A stretch of 64,000 nt of DNA from Faecalicatena contorta. GTDB lineage: Bacteria > Bacillota > Clostridia > Lachnospirales > Lachnospiraceae. The stretch spans positions 1-64,000 of the forward strand of contig NZ_QGDS01000005.1 in the NCBI RefSeq assembly GCF_003149105.1, written 5' to 3'. The notes beneath the pieces are model-generated. The model made no database searches, was not told the origin of the DNA, and saw only the letters and a list, made by a program, of their open reading frames with translations. Each line of letters opens with the position of its first letter. The first letter of the stretch is position 1. Below are positions 1-7,977 of the stretch, one piece after another. The translations under genes and the position numbers were made by a program.

Positions 1-1
1 T

Positions 2-190
2 TTCCGCAAGGTAACAAAACAGGGAGCATTTCCGAACGAGAACGCATTGCTAAAACTGCTGTATCTGCGAATAACAGAGCTATATAAGAAATGGGAAGGA
101 GGTCATGTACATAGCTGGGCACTGGTGAGAAACCAGTTGGATGTAGATCCGAAAATCCAGCCAAGAATTCGAAAATATGAAAGAGTCTAA
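2..190 (+). mobile_element. IS256-family transposase, C-terminal fragment (runs off window start)
   Basis: Reading frame 3 from base 2 is open to a TAA at 188-190 and encodes 62 residues with the typical end of IS256/mutator-type transposases: FRKVTKQGAFPNENALLKLL, then a Tyr/Lys-rich stretch, HSWALVRNQLDV and a basic tail. The start lies outside the window, so completeness is unknown. The 120 bases after the stop hold only the non-coding end of the element; the terminal repeat probably lies in the TTTACACATTTTACTTGACA sequence at 330-349. The insertion sits at the 3' end of the transporter-linked gene at 362-1309 and has truncated it. Family call is firm from motif recognition; element name not assigned. 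Confidence 0.85.
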
Positions 191-314
191 GAATCTAACA
201 ACCACCATCATATACGGATGGTCTGATTGTGGTACCCTAAAATGGGCCGCCCCCGTTGACGGGGAGAAAGCAAGGCTGAACTCATGAAAATACCGGTGCA
301 TGAACACCGGTATT

Positions 315-392
315 ATAAAAAATCAAAATTTACACATTTTACTTGACAAACCCATAAAAAATCAAAATTTACACATTTTACTTGACAAACCC
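315..392. repeat. 39-bp perfect tandem duplication at the IS256 end
   Basis: Bases 315-353 and 354-392 are identical 39-bp copies containing AAAATTTACACATTTTACTT followed by GACAAACCC. The sequence resembles an IS256-family terminal inverted repeat, so this looks like a doubled IS end or a slippage duplication at the IS/gene junction. Confidence 0.85.
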
Positions 393-1309
393 GATTTTGA
401 ATTCAATGTATTCAATCCTGCTTGCATTGTTGTTATCCCCCTGCTTAAGGTAACGATTCCATCATCTAAAGTTCCAGCTCCCTTATATAATGAATTGGCT
501 CCTTCATTAAGATTGTTTCCACCATCACTTAACTTATTTGCTCCATCTGACAGTTCAATTGCTCCGTCATTCAATTCTTTTGTGGCATCCATGATTTCAA
601 TTACTTTATCCATTAATTCTGCATCATCAATTTCCACATTCAAATTTAGCTTAATACCATTTATTGTAATAGCATCCATTTCAAAATCCGTAACATCCGC
701 CGTAATATCTGCATCCAGCCCCTTTCCAGGAAGAACCGTATAGCTGATTTGCTTGTCTGCTCCAACATTTGCAAGTGTTGCTTGCTCTGCTAATATATTT
801 TTGCACTGCGCTGTGTCCAAAGCTAGAGTAACCTGTAGAGCATAATAGTCGAAATAATCATTCCTGCATTTTGTATTTTCCATAATGCGAATATGAATTC
901 CCAGTGCACCTGACTGACCTGCCACCTTTTCAGGTAAAACCTCTTTTCCATCTATTGTGTAAGTAACGGAAATACTCCATGGAATCTCTACATTTTCCAT
1001 TGTTCCCTGATAATATACTTTATCCTGATTGGTACTAAAAGTAATCACATCACCGTTCTGGGTAATCGGGTTTGTTGATGTAAGCATTTTTACCGAACTA
1101 TAATCTCCATAATCTGTAACATTCCCTTTTCCAAAAATATTAACTACATTGACATTGTTCACTTTTCCTTGAGCATCTGTCATAATATACACAACTTCCT
1201 CCTTCTGCCCTTCTGAAGCAGCAGAAGCAAAAACTGTTGTACCAGCCAATACATTTGTAACTGCAATTGAGAGAACTAACGCTTTTGCCATTAGCCTTCT
1301 TTTATTCAT
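362..1309 (-). pseudogene. Heptad-repeat (YhgE/Pip-like) membrane-associated protein, truncated by IS256
   Basis: The N-terminus is a secretion signal (MNKRRLMAKALVLSIAVTNV then an Ala-rich region). An extracellular beta-rich region follows, and then the start of X-X-X-Leu-X-X-Gly type heptads (around residues 240-300: LNDGAIELSDGANKLSDGG and similar). Such proteins normally go on through more heptads to C-terminal membrane helices. Here the frame stops after about 315 codons, and the last nine or so codons come from the IS end. ATG at 1309 has a good AGGAGG upstream. It is the last gene of a three-gene unit (3717-362) with an MMPL transporter and is probably non-functional as a full protein. 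Confidence 0.8.
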
Positions 1310-1322
1310 TATCTAATACCTC

Positions 1323-3401
1323 CTACTTTCTATGTGCTTTTCTAATATGTTCTTTTTGGGTTTTTCCGCTTCCCTGTTTTATAAAAAATCTGTCAAAGAT
1401 ATAAAGTAATCCTGGAAGTACAAATAATACAATTAGTAGGGAACATATAGTCCCTTTTCCAAGAAAATATCCTAACTGGGATAACAATCCATGGGTCGAA
1501 ATAATTCCAAGCAGAAATCCGACTACAGTTAATACGCTGCCTGATGTAAGAATGGATACGGCCACTGTTGATATTGTATTTATAATTGCATCCTTCTTGT
1601 TCATTATTTCTCTATATTCCTTGTAGCGATCCGTTAAAAGAATTGCATAGTCAACAGTTGCCCCCAGCTGAATTGAACTAATAATCAGATATGCAATATA
1701 AAAGATTGTCGAATCAGCAAAGTATGGAATTGACAGATTAATCCAGATTGCAGTCTCTATACTTAGTACAAGAATCACTGGTAATATAATCGAATGAAGG
1801 GTCAAAAGCAGAACAAGAAATACTGCTCCAATTGCTACAAGGTTTACTTTCACCATATCTGATGTAATGGTGTCCATCAAGTCATATGTGGAAACGCCTT
1901 CCCCTGCCAGATACCATTCGCCTGAATAATATTCTTGAGCAGTGTTTCTTACTTTCTCCACTAAATCAAATGTCTTCTCGCCTTCATATTCTGCATCTAC
2001 TGAAATAACCAATCTTGTGTAATAATCCGAGCTTAGTTTTGCATATGTTTCCTTATCTAAGTAGCTCTCAGGAATCTCCATTCCCACTGTATCAACATAA
2101 GAAATAATACTGTTCACTTGCGGAATATCGTGTAACTCATCGGAAAGTTTTTTCTGTGTTACTTTATCATCCTTTGGTACAAGCAACACATATGTGTCAC
2201 TTTTCCCAAAAATATTCTGTATTTTTTCTGTATCTGCTCCCAGCTGTGTACTCGATCCAAATATTTTTGACGCTCCATAATGGAAGCTGTTTGAATTGGA
2301 AGCGAGATATGCTGGTACAAGAACTACTAAAAAAAGAATAACCATTGGCATCATTACCTTCTGAACTACCTTTCCAAACTTTTGGAAAGATGGTAGCAAT
2401 GGTTTGTGTTCAAATTTATCAATCCATTTATAAGTAGATAAAATAAGAACTGGCATAAGCACAAATACTGTCATTAGGCTAATTGCAATTCCCTTTGCCA
2501 ATGCCCTTCCTAAATCAGGTCCAATCATAAATCGCATCAGACATAATGCGAGAAATCCAATAACCGTTGTCAATCCACTAGATAAAATAGATGATGTCGA
2601 CATTGTAAGCGCCTCCACCATAGCTTCCTTCGGATTCTCTTTCGTCTTTCTACATTCGGTAAAACGATGAAGCAGGAATACTGAATAATCTAGCGAAACT
2701 GCAAGCTGCAAGATATTCCCAGCCGCATTTGTTACAAATGATATTTCTCCAAACATCAGATTTGATCCAGCATTAATAATTACTGCTACTCCTAGCCCTA
2801 CCATAATAATTACTGGTTCCATCCACGATGTTGTCGTTAGCAAAAGAACCAGCATCACAAATAATATGCCAAATACTGCAATTTTAGATACCTCTTTTAT
2901 GGTACTCTGTGTAGCTGTGACGGTGGATACTATACTTCCGGTCATTGCATTTTCGTCACCAATCAGATCTCGCAAAGTATTCACTGCCTCAATTCCTTTT
3001 TCGCTATCAATCGTAACTGAAAATAGAGCATTTCCTTGCTTGTAATACGTTTCAACTGTATCAAGCTCCATTGTTTCCAATGGTTTCTCAATCGCCCCCC
3101 CATCATCCAGCCATGTAACATCTGTTACGCCATCAATTGCTTCAATCTTTGCTTTATAGACCAAAGCCTCTGGGATTGATATATTCCCCACCATAACTCT
3201 GGCATTTGGGATTCCACTTCCAAACTCTTCATTCATAAAATCTAAAGCTACCGTAGATGCACTATCTTTCGGCAGATAATCATTCATATCATAATTAACT
3301 GAAATCATCTGCTTACACAATGTACCGATAATAAAAAAGATTGCAAATCCAGTTATGATTATTTTGGGATGGTTCACAATCCACTTATAAATTTGCTTCA
3401 T
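1323..3401 (-). CDS. MMPL/RND-family transporter
   Basis: The 692-residue protein has the RND/MMPL layout: an N-terminal helix, an extracytoplasmic loop, a block of five to six membrane helices, a second extracytoplasmic loop (about 370-530) and a second helix block. Each half has the MMPL aspartate-tyrosine pair in its sterol-sensing-like region (SLDYSVFLLHRF in the first, GATVDYAILLTDRY in the second), thought to carry the proton relay. Such pumps export lipids, siderophores or hydrophobic drugs using proton-motive force. It overlaps the upstream small gene by 17 bases and lies 13 bases before the heptad-repeat gene, which suggests one operon under the divergent TetR-type regulator. Substrate cannot be told from the sequence. 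Confidence 0.9.
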   Translation of the reverse strand: MKQIYKWIVNHPKIIITGFAIFFIIGTLCKQMISVNYDMNDYLPKDSASTVALDFMNEEFGSGIPNARVMVGNISIPEALVYKAKIEAIDGVTDVTWLDDGGAIEKPLETMELDTVETYYKQGNALFSVTIDSEKGIEAVNTLRDLIGDENAMTGSIVSTVTATQSTIKEVSKIAVFGILFVMLVLLLTTTSWMEPVIIMVGLGVAVIINAGSNLMFGEISFVTNAAGNILQLAVSLDYSVFLLHRFTECRKTKENPKEAMVEALTMSTSSILSSGLTTVIGFLALCLMRFMIGPDLGRALAKGIAISLMTVFVLMPVLILSTYKWIDKFEHKPLLPSFQKFGKVVQKVMMPMVILFLVVLVPAYLASNSNSFHYGASKIFGSSTQLGADTEKIQNIFGKSDTYVLLVPKDDKVTQKKLSDELHDIPQVNSIISYVDTVGMEIPESYLDKETYAKLSSDYYTRLVISVDAEYEGEKTFDLVEKVRNTAQEYYSGEWYLAGEGVSTYDLMDTITSDMVKVNLVAIGAVFLVLLLTLHSIILPVILVLSIETAIWINLSIPYFADSTIFYIAYLIISSIQLGATVDYAILLTDRYKEYREIMNKKDAIINTISTVAVSILTSGSVLTVVGFLLGIISTHGLLSQLGYFLGKGTICSLLIVLFVLPGLLYIFDRFFIKQGSGKTQKEHIRKAHRK

Positions 3402-3717
3402 TCGTTTCTCTTCCTTTCTGACTAAGATTGCACAGGTAACCCGTTAATTTATAACTCTCCCTATTATTGTCTAGCTGCATTTGAATCTTTCCATCCTGAA
3501 TTTTTCCAAATCCCTCATATGGAATGCGTCTCACAGATGATGTAAGAAATCCCTCAATTTGAATAGTTCCATCACTCAAAATATTCCCTTCAAATTTCTC
3601 TACATTTCCAAGTAATTCCATTTCTCCAGTAATTCTTCTGTTTACTATTTGAAACGTCATTCTTCCTTCTCTAATTCCAAGCGGTACTTCTAATTGAATT
3701 GCATACATGTTTTCCAT
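3385..3717 (-). CDS. Small conserved hypothetical protein upstream of MMPL transporter
   Basis: The 110-residue protein is rich in beta-strand-like alternation (GRMTFQIVNRRITGEMELLG) with no signal peptide or membrane helix, suggesting a small cytoplasmic beta-barrel. I do not recognise the family. ATG at 3717 follows GAGGTGAAAGTAT. It is the first gene of the transporter operon; the C-terminus overlaps the MMPL start, so translation is probably coupled. A role in sensing or assembling the exporter is only an inference from position. Confidence 0.75.
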   Translation of the reverse strand: MENMYAIQLEVPLGIREGRMTFQIVNRRITGEMELLGNVEKFEGNILSDGTIQIEGFLTSSVRRIPYEGFGKIQDGKIQMQLDNNRESYKLTGYLCNLSQKGRETNEANL

Positions 3718-3783
3718 ATACTTTCACCTCATTTCTGTACAAATTGATTGTAAAAAACATATATACTAGTTTCCACGGTCAAA

Positions 3784-3878
3784 TACACACTAGTTGTGTA
3801 AATACGGACAAATTGAACATATTTGATGGTCAAATGCAGAAATAAATATGTTGATATTTTGATGGTCAGTTGTATAAT
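3784..3878 (+). promoter_or_regulatory. Divergent promoter/operator region for the TetR-type gene and transporter operon
   Basis: A sigma-A-like promoter for the regulator reads TTGATA (3851-3856), 16-base spacer, TATAAT (3873-3878). Candidate operators: the inverted repeat AACATATTT/AAATATGTT (3816-3824 and 3844-3852), ACACA...TGTGT around ACTAGT (3786-3800), and TTTGATGGTCA repeated near 3822 and 3857. The promoter is clear; operator assignments are inference. Confidence 0.6.
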
Positions 3879-3902
3879 AAACTAAGAAAGGAGCTAATTC
3901 TT

Positions 3903-4478
3903 ATGACCCATAAAGAAACATCTTTACGCACAAAAAAAGCCTTGTGCGCCTCTTTGAAAGAATTAATGAGACATAAGGCTTTTTCTAAAATAACCGTCAG
4001 CGAATTAATTCGTGACTGCGATATAAACCGAAAAACATTTTATTATCATTTTGAAGATATTTTTGGATTACTTAAATGGATGCTGGAGCAGGAAGCAATT
4101 GACGTTGTAAAACAGTTTGATCTTCTTATAGATTTCCAGGATGCTTTTGTATTCGTAATCGATTATGTAGAAGCGAATTCTTATTTTCTCAATTGCATCT
4201 ATAACTCTGTTGGTCGTGATGAATTGAAGCGATTCTTTTATCAGGATTTTATCGGTCTTGTCGAAACAATCATCAGTAAAAACGAAAAAAAGGTGGGAAC
4301 TACCATTTCTGATGGTTTCCGGTTCTTTCTATGCGATCTATATACCGAAGGTATTGCGGGCATGATCATTAATTTATTTCAGCATCCAGATAAATATACA
4401 AAAGAAGACTTAATTGATTACTTCACTATTGTTATGCATAATTCCATTCCTGCTGTAATTATTTCTCAGAAACAATAA
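3903..4478 (+). CDS. TetR/AcrR-family transcriptional regulator
   Basis: The N-terminal 50 residues form a TetR helix-turn-helix (KTKKALCASLKELMRHKAFS, ITVSELIRDCDINRKTFYYHFEDI). The rest is an all-helical ligand/dimer domain of the TetR_C type. I take ATG at 3903, after AAAGGAG and a 9-base spacer, rather than the in-frame ATG at 3870, which overlaps the -10 box; this gives 191 residues. Divergent from the MMPL operon with operator-like repeats between them, it is probably the local repressor of that operon. Confidence 0.88.
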   Translation: MTHKETSLRTKKALCASLKELMRHKAFSKITVSELIRDCDINRKTFYYHFEDIFGLLKWMLEQEAIDVVKQFDLLIDFQDAFVFVIDYVEANSYFLNCIYNSVGRDELKRFFYQDFIGLVETIISKNEKKVGTTISDGFRFFLCDLYTEGIAGMIINLFQHPDKYTKEDLIDYFTIVMHNSIPAVIISQKQ

Positions 4479-4548
4479 AACAAGATCAAAAATATTACCT
4501 ATTTTGCAACAGTTTTTTTGTGCCCAAATTTAAGAAAGGAGTATATGC

Positions 4549-4701
4549 ATGGCGAGCAGAATACGCATCAATCGTAATGAGTTTTACCTTAGTAATGAGG
4601 AACAATATATTCTCAATAAAAAATTTGAACTGTCTGGCATGAAAAGCAAATCTGCATTCCTACACACGCTTATTTTGTATGGTTATATCTATGTAACCTA
4701 A
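4549..4701 (+). pseudogene. MobC-like relaxosome protein fragment
   Basis: A 50-codon frame begins after AAGAAAGGAGTATATGC. It matches the start of ribbon-helix-helix MobC proteins in pattern: a basic start, EFYLSNEEQYILNKKFELSG, then KSAFLHTLILYGY, after which a stop follows. A full MobC has more than 100 residues (compare the intact one at 38224-38565). I read it as a relic of another mobile element; a genuine small RHH protein is possible because its RBS is intact. Confidence 0.5.
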
Positions 4702-4755
4702 CGCTGTGTTCTCACTCATATTCATTTCCTCCAGTCTTTTATTTGTTGACCATAA

Positions 4756-4800
4756 CAAAAAGGACATTTCTCTAAAATTTTCTTTTAGAAAAATGTCCTT
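4756..4800 (-). terminator. Rho-independent terminator (minus strand)
   Basis: The arms AAGGACATTT (4760-4769) and AAATGTCCTT (4791-4800), extended by TCTAAAA/TTTTAGA, form a long hairpin. On the minus strand it is followed by a run of five T. It would stop readthrough leaving the ICE or entering the flank. Confidence 0.7.
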
Positions 4801-5088
4801 AATAATACGAAATATGAATTTGAACTGACACGATTTTAATTTAAAATCGTTTATTTTAACCCTTTAAGACGGGTTAATTTGTCCTACTCCTGTCGTACCA
4901 TATAACTTTACAGCTCGCAAACCATTGATTTTACTGTAATTATTTATCTAATGATTTCATCGTCGGGACCCTTTTTGTGGTTCTTTCATACTCGACCAAG
5001 CTGGTGTTAATACTATTAAATTCTCCATATTCCAATTATCCCCCATACTTCATATTTTTGCTCTACTTTGAGTCACTTTGCGGGCAAA

Positions 5089-5118
5089 TGATGTAAAATA
5101 TGATGTAAATGATGTAGG
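5089..5118 (+). other. Candidate integrase arm-type binding sites, left end
   Basis: ATGATGTAAA occurs at 5089-5098 and 5100-5109, and GATGTAGG follows at 5111. Related motifs lie at the other end near 58217-58307. Repeats of this kind near both ends, about 170 bases beyond the integrase stop, are where Tn916-type integrases bind with their N-terminal domain. Inference only. Confidence 0.35.
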
Positions 5119-5230
5119 GCGATAGTAGTATATGCAAGAGCATAGTTATATACAAGAAATTATAACTTCTCTTATTTACAATGTCAATCCACATCAAAGT
5201 AGCGCAATCTTATCTTTTCTTTCTTCAAGA

Positions 5231-5265
5231 CAAGAAAAAAGAACATACAACAATCTGTATGTTCT
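5231..5265 (-). terminator. Terminator of the integrase gene
   Basis: AGAACATAC (5240-5248) pairs with GTATGTTCT (5257-5265). On the minus strand the stem is followed by TTTTTTCTT, 24 bases after the integrase stop codon. Confidence 0.8.
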
Positions 5266-5288
5266 CTTTCCGTATGTGAAGTCCAATA

Positions 5289-6518
5289 TTATACTATGAA
5301 GTAGCTATCCAATCCTTTGAACTCTGCCGTTTTCATTTCCTTTGTAACATCAGCATAGATGTTCAGTGTAGTTGAAATATCTGAATGTCCGAGTGCGTCT
5401 TGAATGACCTTTATATTTACTCCAGCTTCACACATTCTTGTTGTAAATGTATGTCTAAGCGAGTGACAGCTAAAATGAGGAAGTAATACATCAGGTTCAT
5501 CACTGTGCAAAAACTGCTCATCATTGCAATCACGGATAATTCTTCGGATTGCTTTGTTGAGTGTGGCTTGGTGCTGTGCCTGACCAAAACGATTGATGAA
5601 AATAAAATCTGTATATCCATCAATTGTGACCTCGCAATGAAGTCCTAAATCTTCCTGTTTCTGTTTCTCCTGTTCAAATGCTTCTTTCACAAAACCGAGC
5701 ATTGGAACCTGCCTCATACTCGCCGGAGTCTTAGTTGTATTTACATTGAAATAACAGCCGCTTTTACTTCCCTCAGTTCTGTGGTCATAATATACAAGAG
5801 TATGATTAACATCAATCATTCCACTTTCCATATCAATATCACACCATCTCAATCCGGTCACTTCTCCCACACGAAGTCCAGTTCCTATCATTACTGCAAA
5901 GACCGGATACCAGTGTTCATATACAGGGTGGGTTTTCAAGAAATTCAGAAATAGCTCCTGCTCCGGTTTCGTCAACGCTCTACGCTTTTCCGACTGAAAA
6001 CAATGTGCTTTTTTCAATTCTCTCAACACATTATCTGACGGGTTATTTCTGATAAAGTCATCATCGACAGCAATCTGTAAAATCTGATGAAGAACCGTAT
6101 GTATATTATCAATCGTTGAAGGCTTCAAATTTCTTTCATCAACAAGGTAATTGTAGTATTTCTTAATATCCGATTTCTTCAGCGTTGATATTCTTTTACT
6201 TCCAATCACTGGTCGCACAAAGGTATTGTACATATATTTGTAATTTTCAAAGGTATTATTCTTCAGCCCTCTTTTCATATTTGCCCAAAGGTCAAATAAT
6301 TCATCAATGGTTGTGTATCGTGCTTCGGTCTTAATACCATCACATTTATCTTTCTGAATACGCTTCTCTTTTTCTCTCAGGTCATCTAAAGTTCTTGCGT
6401 AAACAAATCTTCTTTTCATCTGGCTGTCCTGCCAGCTAAATTGATAAGTACCGTCTTTTCTCTGAACCTCTCCGGTTTTCAGAACGACTCTTGCTTTATC
6501 TTTTCTTTTTGTTGCCAT
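5289..6518 (-). CDS. int: Tyrosine integrase of the ICE (Tn916/Tn1549 type)
   Basis: At 409 residues it has the usual length. It has an N-terminal arm-binding region (about 1-65), a SAM-like core-binding domain (about 70-160, with TIDELFDLWANMKRG) and a catalytic domain with the tetrad Arg216 (GTGLRVGEV), His352-x-x-Arg355 (HSLRHTF), His378 (LGHSD) and nucleophile Tyr388 (LNIYADV). It would excise and integrate the element at the att sites. ATG at 6518 follows AGGAGGATACA and lies 9 bases after the first excisionase-like gene, in the int-xis order typical of these ICEs. Confidence 0.95.
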   Translation of the reverse strand: MATKRKDKARVVLKTGEVQRKDGTYQFSWQDSQMKRRFVYARTLDDLREKEKRIQKDKCDGIKTEARYTTIDELFDLWANMKRGLKNNTFENYKYMYNTFVRPVIGSKRISTLKKSDIKKYYNYLVDERNLKPSTIDNIHTVLHQILQIAVDDDFIRNNPSDNVLRELKKAHCFQSEKRRALTKPEQELFLNFLKTHPVYEHWYPVFAVMIGTGLRVGEVTGLRWCDIDMESGMIDVNHTLVYYDHRTEGSKSGCYFNVNTTKTPASMRQVPMLGFVKEAFEQEKQKQEDLGLHCEVTIDGYTDFIFINRFGQAQHQATLNKAIRRIIRDCNDEQFLHSDEPDVLLPHFSCHSLRHTFTTRMCEAGVNIKVIQDALGHSDISTTLNIYADVTKEMKTAEFKGLDSYFIV

Positions 6519-6527
6519 TGTATCCTC

Positions 6528-6809
6528 CTAAATCTTAAACTGCTTATCTATATATTTGTCCAGTCGTTCCCTCACAATATGGATTTTATTGCCTATCCAT
6601 ATTGCAAAGGGACAACCTGCCTGATTAGACAACTCACGCAACTTCGTTCTTCCTATACCGGAATATGCTGCGGCTTCCTCGATTGTCAGCCACTTTTTTT
6701 CCCATATCGGTTCTTCAGCATTGCTTATGAGTTTTTCCTGATATGTTCTTACTTCGGCAAGTAAGCGTTCATCATCATTCAAGGAAAGTAAGTTTTTCAA
6801 TGTATTCAT
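6528..6809 (-). CDS. Excisionase-like DNA-binding protein 1 (longest copy)
   Basis: The 93-residue protein has an N-terminal helical extension and a MerR/Xis-like winged helix: WEKKWLTIEEAAAYSGIGRT, then KLRELSNQ, CPFAIWIGNK and a C-terminal YIDKQF. ATG 6809 is preferred to the TTG at 6812 because AGGAGG lies 7 bases ahead of it. It is directly upstream of int, so it is the best candidate for the true Xis, which bends the element ends and favours excision. It overlaps copy 2 by 35 bases. Confidence 0.8.
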   Translation of the reverse strand: MNTLKNLLSLNDDERLLAEVRTYQEKLISNAEEPIWEKKWLTIEEAAAYSGIGRTKLRELSNQAGCPFAIWIGNKIHIVRERLDKYIDKQFKI

Positions 6810-7002
6810 CAAAAATCCTCCTCTTAATCATTCGACGATTTCCTATATGAAGAACAAATGGGCATTCTTCTTGGCTTGTTAGTTTTCTCAGTCTTTCTCT
6901 GCCTATGCCAGAATATTCAACTGCTTCATCAATCGTCAAATTAGACTTATGCCATATCGGCACATCATATTTTTTTCGGATAATCTTTTCTCTATCTGCC
7001 AT
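6775..7002 (-). CDS. Excisionase-like DNA-binding protein 2
   Basis: The 75-residue paralogue of the neighbouring Xis-like genes shares the pattern IW.KSNLTIDEAVEYSGIG, then RLRKLTSQEECPFVLHIGNR, and ends in a basic recognition helix plus DEYIEKLTF. It lacks the N-terminal extension of copy 1. Its 3' end overlaps copy 1, so the two are probably translationally coupled. Role in excision or in regulating the element is inferred from family and position. Confidence 0.78.
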   Translation of the reverse strand: MADREKIIRKKYDVPIWHKSNLTIDEAVEYSGIGRERLRKLTSQEECPFVLHIGNRRMIKRRIFDEYIEKLTFLE

Positions 7003-7042
7003 TACGGAAGCACCTCCTTGTTTTTTCTGCCCTTATGATAAT

Positions 7043-7086
7043 TAAAAAATGGCGATGAGCCTATTATGCGAACCGACCCATCGCAC
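7043..7086 (-). terminator. Intra-operon terminator between excisionase-like genes 3 and 2
   Basis: GCGATG (7052-7057) pairs with CATCGC (7079-7084). On the minus strand a run of six T follows (complement of 7044-7049). It would limit readthrough from the mazF-like/xis3 transcript into xis2-xis1-int, a possible control point for excision. Confidence 0.6.
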
Positions 7087-7100
7087 ACTTTACAAATCAG

Positions 7101-7307
7101 CTATATCGAATACGCATTATCAAGATATTCGTCCAGTTTTCTTCTCTTAATCAGTCTTTTACTTCCATTCCAAAGAACAAAAGGGCAAAACTCCGAGTCG
7201 GACATTTCTCTTAATTTTCTTGAACCAATACCACAATAAGCTGCGGCTTCTTCTACTGTAAGATTGGACTTCTTCCAGATAGGAATAATGATTTTATTTT
7301 CTGCCAT
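7101..7307 (-). CDS. Excisionase-like DNA-binding protein 3
   Basis: The 68-residue third paralogue has PIWKKSNLTVEEAAAYCGIG, KLREMSDSEFCPFVLWNGS and a basic DEYLDNAY tail. I chose ATG 7307, which follows GAGGGGGAGC, over an in-frame upstream start that would lie deep inside the mazF-like gene. The start overlaps the end of the mazF-like gene by 14 bases. Confidence 0.75.
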   Translation of the reverse strand: MAENKIIIPIWKKSNLTVEEAAAYCGIGSRKLREMSDSEFCPFVLWNGSKRLIKRRKLDEYLDNAYSI

Positions 7308-7866
7308 TGCTCCCCCTCTTTTCTTTCTTTGACGAATATCTGTCGGTAACAACATAATCCCAACCATCTCCATCACACTTATCACATCTGTCTTTTCGCT
7401 TTGCAAATGGGTCGAGTCGCCTTACAATATAGTCTGGATTGTGAATGTAATCATTCAGGCACTTCGGGCATAGGCAGCGAATATTTTCTTTCCCCTCCGG
7501 CTTGTAAACCCAAAGTCCAAAAGTCTTTTTCAAAGTTGCATTTATCTGTCTGAAAAGTTTATCGTCATCTACCGTCCCTATGTATTCACGCAAATCTTCT
7601 CTATTGACTGTCCGTATCTGTTCCAAAAGAACCATTGACGGTTTCTTCAGTCCAAACTCCTCGCCAAGAATAATGTGCGATGGCAAATATCTTTTCTTGA
7701 TTACACTTGTAACCGCTGCAACAATAATCGTCGGAGCATTCTGGTTATAATCGTCTGCCTGAACGACAAGTACCGGACGCTCTCCACTTTGTACTGAACC
7801 ACTGTTATCTCCAAAGTCATAGTAGAATAAATCCCCACGACAAATCGTTTTTTCTTTCATATACAT
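7294..7866 (-). CDS. MazF/PemK-like protein with C-terminal zinc-finger extension
   Basis: Residues about 7-115 carry the MazF/PemK signature: RGDLFYYDFGDNSGSVQSGE, RPVLVVQAD, a strand with TSVIKKRYLPSHI, and VLLEQIRTVNREDL. MazF-family toxins are ribosome-independent mRNA interferases. An unusual 70-residue tail adds CLCPKCLNDY and CDKCDGDGW, two CxxC pairs likely to bind zinc. No MazE-like antitoxin gene adjoins it: the neighbours are a sigma-like factor (upstream) and an Xis-like gene (overlapping, downstream). It may be a regulator rather than a free toxin, or the antitoxin may be an unrecognised neighbour. Confidence 0.8.
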   Translation of the reverse strand: MYMKEKTICRGDLFYYDFGDNSGSVQSGERPVLVVQADDYNQNAPTIIVAAVTSVIKKRYLPSHIILGEEFGLKKPSMVLLEQIRTVNREDLREYIGTVDDDKLFRQINATLKKTFGLWVYKPEGKENIRCLCPKCLNDYIHNPDYIVRRLDPFAKRKDRCDKCDGDGWDYVVTDRYSSKKEKRGSNGRK

Positions 7867-7902
7867 AACCTCACAAGAATCTAATTTTTAAAGTGTCATT
7901 CG

Positions 7903-7977
7903 TATCCGGAATGAAATAACCCCTTCACTCATTTGGACAAAGGGTGCTGAAATGCACACCCAAAATCAGAGCTTTTC
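7903..7977. repeat. Dispersed ~70-bp repeat, copy 1
   Basis: TATCCGGAATGAA, CCCCTTCACTCATTTGGACA, AAGGG, TGAAATGCACACCCAAAATC and GCTTTTC recur in the same order and orientation at 55218-55289. The minus strand can form a CCCTT/AAGGG hairpin. The copy overlaps the 3' end of the sigma-like gene and precedes the mazF-like gene. Confidence 0.8.

Larger units (their letters stand above)
4702..5288. other. Non-coding stretch at the left ICE end
   Basis: No supported gene lies here. It holds two terminator hairpins (listed separately), small inverted repeats (TTAACCC/GGGTTAA around 4856-4877; CGATTTTAA/TTAAAATCG near 4831-4850), and a cluster of ATGATGTAAA-like motifs at 5089-5118. The ICE boundary should be inside or just left of this stretch. 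Confidence 0.5.

Noticed and set aside
4860-5030. Possible recombinase remnant on the minus strand (frame ending RTTKRVPTMKSLDK)
   Set aside because: Only about 30 codons, no start or domain, not distinguishable from chance.
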